A stretch of 64,000 nucleotides of DNA from Candidatus Tectimicrobiota bacterium (GTDB lineage Bacteria > JACPUC01), in the NCBI GenBank assembly GCA_016192455.1, contig JACPUC010000021.1, positions 35,630 to 99,629 of the forward strand. The letters run 5' to 3'. Positions within the stretch are counted from its first letter, which is position 1; every line of letters starts with the position of its first letter. This document shows, in pieces, positions 49,138 to 57,269 of the stretch. The notes under the pieces are model-generated. The model did no database searches, had not been told where the DNA came from, and saw only the letters and a list, made by a program, of their open reading frames with translations. The position numbers were made by a program, and so were the translations under genes.

Positions 49138-49773
49138 CTATTTCTTCCCGTCCGATTCTGGGCTGCCTGCCGATGGGGTCCGCGACGTGATCACGTTGTC
49201 GATGATGCCATAATCCTTGGCCTGCTCACCGGTCATGAAGAAATCGCGGTCCGTGTCCTGCTTCACCTTTTTCAAGGATTGGCCCGTATGTTTGGCGAAG
49301 ATACCATCGAGGCTATCGCGCATGCGCAGGATCTCGCGCGCCTGGATGTCCACATCGGTGGCCTGCCCCTGGAAGCCGCCCAGGGGCTGATGGATCATGA
49401 TGCGCGAGTTCGGCAGGGCGAAGCGCTTGCCGTGCTCGCCGGCGGCCAGCAGCAGCGACCCCATGCTAGCGGCCTGCCCGATGCAGATGGTCTGCACGTC
49501 CGGCCTGATGTACTGCATGGTGTCGTAGATCGCCAACCCCGCCGTCACCAGCCCGCCGGGACAGTTGACGTAGAGGAAGATGTCCTGCTCCGGCTCCTCG
49601 GCCTCCAGAAAGAGCAACTGGGCAATGATCACGTTCGCCACGTGGTCATCAATCGGCGTTCCCAAGAATACGATGCGGTCCTTCAGAAGGCGCGAGTAAA
49701 TGTCGTACGAGCGCTCACCGCGATTGGTCTGCTCAACCACGAACGGAATAACTTGCGCATGCTCTCTCATCAT
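49138..49773 (-). CDS. clpP: ATP-dependent Clp protease proteolytic subunit
   Basis: 211 residues. Catalytic triad S103 (GQAASMGS), H128 (IMIHQPLGG) and D172 (KQDTDRD). The oxyanion loop reads [10 protein letters not shown], with Cys where most ClpP have Ser, a mild variation. Forms two stacked heptamers with ClpX. Encoded between tig and clpX, 18 bases after tig. Confidence 0.98.
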   Translation of the reverse strand: MMREHAQVIPFVVEQTNRGERSYDIYSRLLKDRIVFLGTPIDDHVANVIIAQLLFLEAEEPEQDIFLYVNCPGGLVTAGLAIYDTMQYIRPDVQTICIGQAASMGSLLLAAGEHGKRFALPNSRIMIHQPLGGFQGQATDVDIQAREILRMRDSLDGIFAKHTGQSLKKVKQDTDRDFFMTGEQAKDYGIIDNVITSRTPSAGSPESDGKK

Positions 49774-49791
49774 CTTCAGTCCTTGCCTCTG

Positions 49792-51120
49792 TTACTTCGG
49801 AATCAGTTCCTCGGAGGCACCACCCCTCTCGGCAGGCACCACCTCCTCGGCAACCGAGACGCTGCTCAAAATTGCCTGGTAGGCTTTCTCTTCTAGCAGT
49901 TGCATCCGCAAGAGGTCATAGGTGCCGTTTTCGCGCATCGATGACTTCAAGGTGCCGAGATGCTTGTTCGTCTGCTCGGCCAGGGTTCGCACCTCGGCAT
50001 CGAGCGTCTCGTCATCGACCTCCAGGCCTTCCTGCCTTGCCACAGCTTGAAGCAAAAGCGATGCCTTCGCTCGGTGCCGGGCTTCGGGACGGAGCTGCTC
50101 GCGCAGCGGCGCCACCTCCTGGTGCACCTGACTCGACGACAAGCCGCTCGCCCGCAGGCGACGCTGGTACTCCGCCAGCATCTGGCTCGTGTGCTCCTCC
50201 ACCAGCGCTTCGGGCACCTCGAAGAGGTTGCGCTCCAGCAACGCCTCCAGGATCGTCCGGCGCAGTTGCCGCTCGGAGGTCTCTCGCGCTGTCTGCTGAA
50301 GGCTTTCCAGCAATTGCCCGCGCAGGTGCTCGAGGGACTCATACGCTCCCAGCGACTGCGCAAAGGTGTCATCAAGCTCTGGAAGAGTCGCTTTCTTCAG
50401 CTCCTTCAGGGTCACCTGACACAGCGCGGTTTTCCCCGCAAGCTTGTCATTCTGATAGTCTGGCGGAAAGGAGAGATCAAACTGCCGGGTCTCGCCTGGA
50501 CGCATCCCCAGCACGGTCCGTTCGAAGTCAGGCAACAGCCGCCCGCGCCCAAGCAAGGCCGTGTAATCGGTGGCTCCGCCGTCCTCCACCGCCGCGCCAT
50601 CGAGGCTCAACGTGTAGTCGAGCCGCACGAAGTCGTGGGCTTCCACGCCGCGGTCGCTCACGGCTTCCAGTTCGGCTTGACGTTCGCGCCAGGCTTCGAG
50701 CTGCCGGTTCACCTCCTCCTCCCCCACCTCCTGGACGGAGCGGGTAAAGCTGAGGCCGCGATAGTCCCCCACCTCCACCTCAGGCAGAATCTCGACGGTG
50801 GCGGTGAAGGTGAAGGGCGCGTCCGCATGCAGGTCCACATCCTCAACCTTGGGTTCCCCAACGACCTTCAGCCCCTGCTCGGCGATCGCCTTGCCGTAAG
50901 CCTCGGGGATGAGCCACTGCAGTACCTCGCTCTCCACGTCGCTGCGATAATACTGCCGCAAGATGCGGCGAGGCGCTTTGCCCGGCCGGAACCCCTTGAT
51001 TTTCACTCGCTTGGAGATCGCCGCGTAGGCGCGGTCAAACGCCGCCGCCACCTCCTCGGCGGACACCTCCACCGCGAGCTTCTTCACACACGCTGCGAGG
51101 TCTTGCGCTTCGACTTTCAT
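49792..51120 (-). CDS. tig: Trigger factor
   Basis: 442 residues from the ATG at 51120; an upstream ATG at 51138 would add six residues. N-terminal ribosome-binding domain with the signature VKIKGFRPGKAPRRIL, a PPIase (FKBP-like) domain about 150-245 (HDFVRLDYTLSLDG, RPGETRQFDLSFP), and a long helical C-terminal chaperone domain. It binds nascent chains at the ribosome exit. First gene of the tig-clpP-clpX unit. Confidence 0.97.
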   Translation of the reverse strand: MKVEAQDLAACVKKLAVEVSAEEVAAAFDRAYAAISKRVKIKGFRPGKAPRRILRQYYRSDVESEVLQWLIPEAYGKAIAEQGLKVVGEPKVEDVDLHADAPFTFTATVEILPEVEVGDYRGLSFTRSVQEVGEEEVNRQLEAWRERQAELEAVSDRGVEAHDFVRLDYTLSLDGAAVEDGGATDYTALLGRGRLLPDFERTVLGMRPGETRQFDLSFPPDYQNDKLAGKTALCQVTLKELKKATLPELDDTFAQSLGAYESLEHLRGQLLESLQQTARETSERQLRRTILEALLERNLFEVPEALVEEHTSQMLAEYQRRLRASGLSSSQVHQEVAPLREQLRPEARHRAKASLLLQAVARQEGLEVDDETLDAEVRTLAEQTNKHLGTLKSSMRENGTYDLLRMQLLEEKAYQAILSSVSVAEEVVPAERGGASEELIPK

Positions 51121-51249
51121 GTATCCACAGGAGATCAATGCGACAGGATTGCGCTAGGGGAGCATCTCCCAAAACCAACCGTACCGTTCCGGGCCGGCGG
51201 CGCGCCGGCATCGCGCGCCCCGCACCAATGAGGAGAACCGAACGACGCT

Positions 51250-51278
51250 ACTATAAGCTGCCTGCACACAATATACAA
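51250..51278 (-). promoter_or_regulatory. Candidate sigma-70 promoter of tig-clpP-clpX
   Basis: Minus strand: TTGTAT (51278-51273), 17-base spacer, TATAGT (51255-51250). The -10 matches five of six consensus bases. Leader to the tig ATG is about 120 bases. Confidence 0.5.
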
Positions 51279-51539
51279 CGGCGTTTCCAGGCCGCCAAGG
51301 GAAGAATCTGCCGGCAGCCGGCAGCGCGGGCTGGGGTGGCTTCTCGTCCAGCGCCGCGCGCCGCGACGCGCCACGCTCGCAGCGCTGCCTCAAGGCATTG
51401 TACGGTTTCGCCCCCCACCTCGTCGCCCGCCTACCGCAACGCAGTGGCAGGCAGTTCCCCATGGGCCTTCGGCCCACCCGCAAGGTCATGAAAATAAGCG
51501 GACACTTCTTTCTCAGCAGGCTTCCATCCTATCGACCGT

Positions 51540-51563
51540 AGGGGCGGTTCGCGAACCGCCCCT
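51540..51563. repeat. 24-bp perfect palindrome
   Basis: AGGGGCGGTTCG followed by its exact reverse complement CGAACCGCCCCT. This REP-like intergenic palindrome type (GGGGCGG/CCGCCCC around TTCGCGAA) is frequent in many bacterial genomes. Only one copy in the window. Confidence 0.75.
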
Positions 51564-51579
51564 GCCAGCGGGATGCAAA

Positions 51580-51642
51580 GAACCACTGATGAACACGGAT
51601 GGCCACTGATATTTCTGTGAACCCGCGTCCATCAGCGGTTCC
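51580..51642. repeat. Imperfect inverted repeat, ACTGATG/CATCAG type
   Basis: GAACCACTGATG near 51580 pairs with CATCAGCGGTTC near 51630-51641, with about 16 matching positions of 20 per arm. This resembles the 'accactgatgaacacggat' class of dispersed intergenic repeats. It begins 17 bases after the preceding palindrome. Confidence 0.6.
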
Positions 51643-51656
51643 TCCCCCTACCTTCT

Positions 51657-51716
51657 CGGCGTTCTCTGCGTCTCTGCGGTGCAATCCATTCCACCGCAGA
51701 GGCGCAGAGAGCGCCG
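51657..51716. repeat. Imperfect 25-bp inverted repeat, CTGCGTCTCTGCGG type
   Basis: CGGCGTTCTCTGCG... at 51657-51681 pairs with the reverse-complement arm at 51692-51716 (CACCGCAGAGGCGCAGAG...), with two or three mismatches and a 10-base loop. This is another widespread intergenic palindrome class. Confidence 0.7.
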
Positions 51717-52052
51717 AGGTGGAGGGAGGCTGGCCGCACGACCGTCAGCCTCATCCTGGCGCAAAATCAACCACCTACGCGCCTATTTTCGAGGTAGGGT
51801 GGGGGGAGGATGGAGATGGTTCCTCCTTGCTTCCTATGCGGCCGATTGGAGGGCGCCGCGGAGGAGCCATGCGAGCGGTCTGCCTCGGACAAGAAAGCCG
51901 TCACCACCGCAGGGAGTACGTACCTCGCTGAAAGACCGGGTTCCGAGCCGACGCGGCGCGCGCTCAACTTGCTCGGCGGCGCATGGCGCCGCATAATCGC
52001 CGCTGCCCTGAACGGTTAGCGCGACCATCCACGTCATGCAGGAGCCTACGCC
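51717..52052. other. Intergenic region after the repeats, no gene seen
   Basis: About 335 bases between the repeat cluster and the small membrane protein gene. Reading frames here on both strands lack ribosome sites and family features. Confidence 0.45.
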
Positions 52053-52298
52053 ATGACAGCGTTCATGCGCACTCTCAAGGCGGTGAGCAGCAACTGTTAC
52101 CTGTTACTGCTCCTCTCTCTCATCCTCTTCATCACCAGCATGTTCGAGGCCTGGGAGACCCTCGCCGAGGACCTCAGCAACCTCAACCTTGGCGCGCACC
52201 ACGGCCTGGCCATCTTGGGCCTGTTCAACCTCGCCAAGGTTCTGCCGGATGTCTTCGAAAGCCTGGAGTGGGTGACAGAAACCGAAGAAAAGGAGTAG
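52053..52298 (+). CDS. Small membrane protein of unknown function
   Basis: 81 residues; ATG at 52053 preceded by AGGAG at eight bases. One clear membrane helix at about residues 16-35 (CYLLLLLSLILFITSMF) and a second moderately hydrophobic stretch at 50-65, then an acidic C terminus ending EKE. No family recognised. It stands alone, so composition and ribosome site are the evidence. Confidence 0.65.
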   Translation: MTAFMRTLKAVSSNCYLLLLLSLILFITSMFEAWETLAEDLSNLNLGAHHGLAILGLFNLAKVLPDVFESLEWVTETEEKE

Positions 52299-52477
52299 GC
52301 GGAAAGCCGCTGCCCCCGTCACCGGCGCGCGCCGTATCCGCCGGCTTCAGCTCGGGCGCGCGGATTGCGGAGAGGCCCTGTGGTTTCGGCAGGGTGGCGG
52401 GAGGTTCTGGTCCAGGCACGGACGCGGGGACGGCTGAGAGCGACGAGAGCGCGCGGCGCCTGCCGGCGTGACCGCCC

Positions 52478-53371
52478 CTAGTCAAGCAGGTTCGCCTCGA
52501 TGATGCGCTCGGTGCTGAAGTCGGGGAGCTGGAGGTAGTAGCGCACGATGTCCTGCAGGGCTTTTTGGGGGATGAGGCCGATGAGCTCGGTGCCGGAGAC
52601 GCGCACGCCGTAACGGTGCGCTTCGGTCTTCACGGCCTCCACGCCGCGGGAGATGGGGGTCTTCTCGTAGTCGGTGAAGTTCATCGCCACCTGCACCAGG
52701 CCGCTGCGCCGCAGGCTGACGCCGATCGCCTGCAGGTGCGGCAGTCCGCCACCCGACTCTCGCACGCCGCGGGCGATGGCCCGGGCGATCTCCACGTTCG
52801 AGGTCTCCAGGTTGACGTTGAAAGCGATGAGGGGGCGGCGCGCTCCGACGGCGGTGGCGCCGACCTTGGCGTTGAAGGTCTGCGGGCCGGCATCGACGCG
52901 CCAGGCGGGCTGCTGGAGCCGCCTCGACAGGCTCTCATACTGTCCGCGGCGAATGAACGGCAGGCTGCGGCGCTCGGCGGAGGTGGCCGCCTCGCCGTAG
53001 AAGAAGACCGGCACGCCGGCGCGGCGCCCGAACTCGTGGCCGAACTCGCGCGCCATCCCCGTGGCCTCCTGCATGGTGAGGCTGCGGATCGGCACGAAGG
53101 GGACCACGTCCACGGCGCCGATGCGCGGGTGCTCGCCGTGGTGCCGCCGCAAGTCGATGCGCTCGACCGCCACCAACGCCGCCGCCAGGGCCGCCTCGCC
53201 GACGCCGGCCGGCTCGCCCATGAAGGTGAAGACGCTGCGGTGGTGATCAACGTTGGCGCTGTAGTCGAGCAGCTTCACCCCGCGGACGTTGCGGATGCTT
53301 GCGGCGATTGCCTCGAGGGTTTCCGCGTCCCGGCCTTCACTGAAGTTGGGCACACACTCAAGCACCTGCAA
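52478..53371 (-). CDS. ftcD: Glutamate formiminotransferase
   Basis: 297 residues. CVPNFSEGRD at residues 6-15, DHHRSVFTFMG, HHGEHPRIGAVDVVPFVP and the C-terminal domain ELIGLIPQKAL match the formiminotransferase domain. It moves the formimino group from formiminoglutamate to tetrahydrofolate in histidine breakdown; some homologues act in one-carbon supply. The cyclodeaminase half is absent, which is common in bacteria where it is separate. No hut genes are adjacent. Confidence 0.94.
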   Translation of the reverse strand: MQVLECVPNFSEGRDAETLEAIAASIRNVRGVKLLDYSANVDHHRSVFTFMGEPAGVGEAALAAALVAVERIDLRRHHGEHPRIGAVDVVPFVPIRSLTMQEATGMAREFGHEFGRRAGVPVFFYGEAATSAERRSLPFIRRGQYESLSRRLQQPAWRVDAGPQTFNAKVGATAVGARRPLIAFNVNLETSNVEIARAIARGVRESGGGLPHLQAIGVSLRRSGLVQVAMNFTDYEKTPISRGVEAVKTEAHRYGVRVSGTELIGLIPQKALQDIVRYYLQLPDFSTERIIEANLLD

Positions 53372-53687
53372 CGTGGCTTCCTCCTTGGGCGTGGACGTCG
53401 ACAGATGGAAGAACCGGCTGAACGGCTGATCTCAGCGTGGGGGCCAGGGCGCAAGGCACTGACGAGGGAGGAGAGACGAGGCTTTAGAAACAAGGCGCTG
53501 AAACGCGGCGAATTCCGGTCTACGCCTTCACCCACATATACCGCCTTTCCCATTGAAGTGCAAGGTCTGCTGGAGGGAGTACGGCGCGGCCTCGAGCGCG
53601 GGCCGTGGCGCGGGGCAAGGGACGCGTCGCCCGATGCCCGCCCTGGGAGGAATGGCGTGGCCCCCTCTCTCCCCTGAGCTCTCGATT

Positions 53688-53696
53688 TGCTATACT
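53688..53696 (+). promoter_or_regulatory. Extended -10 promoter element
   Basis: TGC-TATACT (53688-53696) is an extended -10 with no recognisable -35. It lies 128 bases before the zinc-ribbon gene start at 53824. Confidence 0.4.
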
Positions 53697-53823
53697 GAAA
53701 AGGGATTGTCGCCAACTTCGGTTGCTGCTTCAGCCTTGCGCCGCTGATGTGGCGACGGCGCCGTTGTTGGCCGAGGCCGCGCAATGGCGCGCCTCCCCCC
53801 TACCGCATGAATGGAAGGAAGGT

Positions 53824-54033
53824 ATGACGCAATCCTGCGCCCGCTGCGGCGCCTCCGGCGCCCATGTGTTTCGCCGCCACTACGTCGCGCCGCATGGCGA
53901 AGGGGAGGCGCTGCGACTCGAGGTTGAGGAGCTGGTGCTCTGCCGGCCCTGTTTCCTGGAGATCGGCAAGAAGGTCGGCGTGGAGCGGCGCGCCCTCTTC
54001 GAAGAGCTGCGCCAGCGCACCCCGCACGCCTAG
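53824..54033 (+). CDS. Small zinc-ribbon-like protein
   Basis: 69 residues from the ATG at 53824, after GGAAGG; a longer frame starting upstream has no support. Two cysteine pairs, CARCG (residues 5-9) and CRPC (near 43-46), look like a zinc ribbon, with an intervening charged strand region and a basic helix at the end. Function unknown; could be a nucleic-acid or protein-binding accessory. Confidence 0.65.
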   Translation: MTQSCARCGASGAHVFRRHYVAPHGEGEALRLEVEELVLCRPCFLEIGKKVGVERRALFEELRQRTPHA

Positions 54034-54144
54034 CCCGCGCTCGCTGGCAAGGGAATGCGGGTTGCGGCGCCCGGGCACCCGCCGCGCCCGCGCTCAGCGG
54101 CTGGGGGCTTCCTTGTCTCCCCTCCTCGTGGATGCTCCTGCAAC

Positions 54145-54342
54145 GTGGACGAAGATGAACTGCGGGAAGTGCTGCGTCACGTCCTTACGGAGCTGAAAAA
54201 GCTGCGCCAGGAGGTCGATGCGCTGCGGCAGGCGGCAGGCAGGGCGCACCAGCGTGGCCGCGCGGTCGCCGTGGTCGCCATGCTGGCGTTCCTCCTGGGG
54301 ATCGCGGCGGTGGCCTGGGCGGCGATCAGGGCGATGCTGTAG
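54145..54342 (+). CDS. Small coiled-coil protein with a C-terminal membrane helix
   Basis: 65 residues from a GTG at 54145, or 95 from an ATG at 54055 that has a GCAAGGGA site. Residues 1-30 are a short coiled coil (ELREVLRHVLTELKKLRQEV), followed by a basic stretch and one membrane helix (AVVAMLAFLLGIAAVAWAA). It would sit in the inner membrane with its coiled coil in the cytoplasm. No family recognised. The upstream start overlaps no other gene; the exact start is unsure. Confidence 0.5.
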   Translation: MDEDELREVLRHVLTELKKLRQEVDALRQAAGRAHQRGRAVAVVAMLAFLLGIAAVAWAAIRAML

Positions 54343-54450
54343 CGTGCGGAGTTCAGGAAGATGCCTCCGGAGTTGTGCCTGCGCCTCGCTGACGGCTGAC
54401 CAAAACGCGGCGCCTCACCACCGCGCCACCCCGCGGGTGCTTTTTGGCGT

Positions 54451-55080
54451 ATGGGATTCTACGCGGACTGCATTTTTCCGTGGCTGATGGACCTGAGCAT
54501 GCGCTCGGAGTCGATCTCGGCGGAGCGGCGGCGCGTGCTGCGCGACGTGGCCGGCGACGTGCTGGAGATCGGCTTCGGCACCGGCCTGAACCTGCCGCAC
54601 TACGTCGTGGGACCCGACGGCGTGCGCAGCCTCACGGCGCTCGACCCGTCACGGGGCATGGCGAAGCGGGCGGCGCGACGGCTGCGGCAGGCGCCCCTTG
54701 CGGTGCGGCTTGAGGTGCTGCCGGCGGAGCGCCTGCCGTTCGCGGACGAGCAGTTCGACGCCGCGGTGAGCACCTGGACGCTCTGCTCCGTCGCCGACCC
54801 GGCCCCTGCCTTGGCGGGCCTGCGCCGCGTGCTGAAGCGCGGCGGCCGGTTCTTTTTCCTCGAGCATGGCCGCGCCCAGGCCGAACACCTGCGGCGCTGG
54901 CAGGACCGTTTGAATCCCCTGCAACGCCGCATCGCCTGCGGCTGCAACCTGAACCGCGACATCGAGGGCCTCGTCAGCCAGAGCGGCTTGCGGATCATCG
55001 AGCTCGAGCGCTACTTCCTGCCTCGCGTGCCGAAAATCGTCGGCAGCATGTACCGCGGCGTGGCCGTGCGCGACGGGTAA
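54451..55080 (+). CDS. Class I SAM-dependent methyltransferase
   Basis: 209 residues. Motif I VLEIGFGTGLNLPHY at about 30-45 is canonical; an acidic residue ends strand 2 (TALDPS), followed by FDAAVSTWTLCSVADP and LKRGGRFFFLEHG. The family resembles small methyltransferases of the METTL7/phospholipid N-methyltransferase type, including the C-terminal NPLQRRIACGCNLNRDI segment. Substrate unknown, possibly a lipid or thiol. No strong ribosome site before the ATG at 54451. Confidence 0.85.
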   Translation: MGFYADCIFPWLMDLSMRSESISAERRRVLRDVAGDVLEIGFGTGLNLPHYVVGPDGVRSLTALDPSRGMAKRAARRLRQAPLAVRLEVLPAERLPFADEQFDAAVSTWTLCSVADPAPALAGLRRVLKRGGRFFFLEHGRAQAEHLRRWQDRLNPLQRRIACGCNLNRDIEGLVSQSGLRIIELERYFLPRVPKIVGSMYRGVAVRDG

Positions 55081-55135
55081 CGGTTAGCCCCATCATGCTC
55101 CGCAGAGATGGTTGCTGTCTTTCTCGAAGGGAGGA

Positions 55136-55194
55136 TGCGAGGGAACATGGTCCCCTCGCGCACCCCAATTACGCGAGGTCCTGCGCAGCTCGCG
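55136..55194. repeat. 59-bp two-hairpin repeat, copy 1
   Basis: Contains TGCGAGGGA...TCCCCTCGCG (first hairpin) and CGCGAG...CTCGCG (second hairpin). It matches the copy at 56181-56239 at 49 of 59 positions without gaps, with most changes in loops. The two copies flank the DUF362 gene. Confidence 0.7.
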
Positions 55195-55307
55195 CTGACA
55201 TGCGGCGTGGGGCTTCGAGGAGCTGAGAAAAACAACCTTCCTTAGAATCCATTCCAGGAATTGGATTCTTCCGGGAATCTTCCACGCATGACGAAAGGGG
55301 GCTCGTC

Positions 55308-56114
55308 ATGAGGCAGCGTAGAGAGCAGGTTTTCCTTCAACGCGGCGACGGCGCCTATGGCGCCGCGCGGCGGCTGCTGGAGCGCATGGGATTCGGGCTG
55401 CGCGGCAAGCGGGTCTTCGTGAAGCCGAACCTGGTGAACGCCAAGAGCGCGGCGGAGGGGGTGACGACCGACCTGGGCGTCTGCCGGGCGATCTTCGAGC
55501 GCCTCGAAGACTGCCGCGTGACCCTCGGCGACGCCGGCGGCGACACCAAGGCGAGCCTGCGGCGCAACGGCTACACCAAGCTCTGCCGCGAGTTCGGCGT
55601 GGAGACCGTCGATCTGAACGACGACGAGATCGTCTGGCTGGAGGTGCCCCGGCCGGTGGTCTACGAGCGCGTCCCGTTCTCGCGCCGCGTTCTGGAGGCG
55701 GAGGTGCGCATCGACGTAGCGAAGCTGAAGCTGCACTCCAGCGCCCAGGTGACCCTGACGCTGAAGAACTGGTTCGGCTGCGTGCCGACCTACCGCGAGC
55801 GCTCGAAAATCCACCCCCGCATCAGCCGCGCCATCGTCGACCTCGTGCAGGTGGCGCCGCCGCACCTGTGCCTCATCGACGGCATCATCGGCAACAACTT
55901 CAACGAAGTGACCCCCTCGCCCATCCACGTCGGCATCATGATCGGCGGCCGCGACGCGCTCGCCGTGGATATCGTCGGCACGCAGTGCATGGGCATCAAC
56001 CCCGACGACATCGTGCAGCTCACCGAAGCGCGGCGCATCCTCGGCGAGCGCACCATCGCCATCGACGGCCCCGCCATCGAGGAGGTGATGGTGCCGTTCC
56101 TGGCGGGGGTGTAA
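55308..56114 (+). CDS. DUF362 domain protein
   Basis: 268 residues. FVKPNLVNAK near residue 38, GDAGGDTKASLRRNGY, KLKLHSSAQVTLTLKN and LIDGIIGNNFNEVTPSP are the usual blocks of the DUF362 family, proteins of unknown biochemistry that sometimes carry ferredoxin clusters. No cluster-binding cysteine set is present here. The ATG at 55308 follows AGGGGG. A copy of a 59-bp repeat lies on either side. Confidence 0.88.
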   Translation: MRQRREQVFLQRGDGAYGAARRLLERMGFGLRGKRVFVKPNLVNAKSAAEGVTTDLGVCRAIFERLEDCRVTLGDAGGDTKASLRRNGYTKLCREFGVETVDLNDDEIVWLEVPRPVVYERVPFSRRVLEAEVRIDVAKLKLHSSAQVTLTLKNWFGCVPTYRERSKIHPRISRAIVDLVQVAPPHLCLIDGIIGNNFNEVTPSPIHVGIMIGGRDALAVDIVGTQCMGINPDDIVQLTEARRILGERTIAIDGPAIEEVMVPFLAGV

Positions 56115-56180
56115 GAGGCTGAGGAAGGGGAGCTGCGTCTGGTCGTGTACGGTCTCTGAAGCTTGATAAAGACGAATTGG

Positions 56181-56239
56181 TGCGAGGGAGCCGCGCCCCC
56201 TCGCGCACCCCGCTTACGCGAGCTGCGGCGCAGCTCGCG
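56181..56239. repeat. 59-bp two-hairpin repeat, copy 2
   Basis: Same element as 55136-55194 (49 of 59 identical). It is followed by another palindrome, GGGGGAACA...TGTTCCCCC at about 56256-56275, and seven A residues. Confidence 0.7.
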
Positions 56240-56305
56240 GGGAGAGGGGGTGTGGGGGAACAATGTTCCCCCATAAAAAAAGTAGCTCGTGCCGCCTCAA
56301 CGTTG

Positions 56306-57184
56306 TCAGCGAACGCCCCCGCCGCCTTCCATCCTCCCCACCAGCGCCGCCAGTTCTTTCCGCATCTGCTCTTCCGGCAGGTTCACGCGCTGCCCGTGGC
56401 CAGGCAGGACCCAGGCGAACGAGTAGTCCAGCAGGCGGGCCATTGATCTTTTCTGTTCCGGCCAGGAGTGCCAGCAGACGCGGCGCGAGGCGTGCAGGCG
56501 CTGGGCGTCGCGGTCCCAGGAGAGGTGGTCGCCGGTGAAGAGGAAGCGGTTGCGGTAGAGGAGGACGCAATGGCCGCGGGTGTGGCCGGGGGTGGGGATG
56601 ATGGTGAAATCGGCGGCGAGGTGGACCGGATCGGCGCCGTCGAGGACGATCTCGGCATCGGGCTGGGCGGCTAGCTCGTGGCGGTGGATGATGCGCTGGC
56701 TGCCGAAGCGCGTGGCGTAGCGGTCGGAGTCGGCCACGTCGTCGCGGTGGGTCAGGAAGAGGTAGCGGAGGCCGCCGAGCTCCTCGAAGCGGCGCACCAG
56801 GTGCTTGACGTAGCGGGGTGAATCGATCAGCCAGTTTCCGGCGGGATGCTGCACGACGTAGCTGTTGCCGCCGTAGGAATCGGCGGAGTTGAAGCCGGCG
56901 TAGGAGACCTCCGCCTCCAGGAGGAGGGGGAAGTCCCGCATCGTCTGCTTGGCGCCGTTGGCGCCGATGGTGCCGATGGAGCCGGTGGGGCAGGAGAGGA
57001 GGGCGTGCAGGGCGCGGCGCGTCTGCGCTTCGGTGCTGGGCTGCGCCGCGACGTAGGAGCTGTCGCGGGCCTCGCCGAAGGTTTCCGGCGCGAGCTGGCG
57101 GCAGGCGTCGCAGTCGATGCAGGTGGAATCGACGAAAAACGCGCCGGCCGCGTTGAGGGCCAGACGCTTGCTCGGGTCGGCCAT
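56306..57184 (-). CDS. Ferredoxin-metallo-beta-lactamase-fold fusion protein
   Basis: 292 residues. Residues 15-75 form a single-cluster [4Fe-4S] ferredoxin domain: CIDCDAC plus CPTG further on. The remainder is a metallo-beta-lactamase fold: GGNSYVVQHPAG, PTPGHTRGH, FTGDHLSWD and VLPGHGQR. The first metal motif is HRDDVAD in place of HxHxDH, so the metal site is unusual. It begins 86 bases after nfnB on the same strand, so it may use or supply ferredoxin electrons of the Nfn complex. ATG start at 57184. Enzyme activity unknown. Confidence 0.88.
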   Translation of the reverse strand: MADPSKRLALNAAGAFFVDSTCIDCDACRQLAPETFGEARDSSYVAAQPSTEAQTRRALHALLSCPTGSIGTIGANGAKQTMRDFPLLLEAEVSYAGFNSADSYGGNSYVVQHPAGNWLIDSPRYVKHLVRRFEELGGLRYLFLTHRDDVADSDRYATRFGSQRIIHRHELAAQPDAEIVLDGADPVHLAADFTIIPTPGHTRGHCVLLYRNRFLFTGDHLSWDRDAQRLHASRRVCWHSWPEQKRSMARLLDYSFAWVLPGHGQRVNLPEEQMRKELAALVGRMEGGGGVR

Positions 57185-57269
57185 GCTGCCTCACGGGGCG
57201 CGCGCCGCCCCTCTGCACTCCTCCGCCACTTCGACGGCGCCGCCAAGCCGCCTTCGGGAGCCTCCCCCC

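Noticed and set aside
51481-51540. Remnant of an insertion element near GGACACTTCTTT
   Set aside because: There is no coding remnant or repeat structure supporting it.
56256-56283. Intrinsic terminator for the DUF362 gene (GGGGGAACA/TGTTCCCCC)
   Set aside because: The stem is followed by A residues on the plus strand and preceded by T residues on the minus strand, so it does not fit a terminator in either direction.
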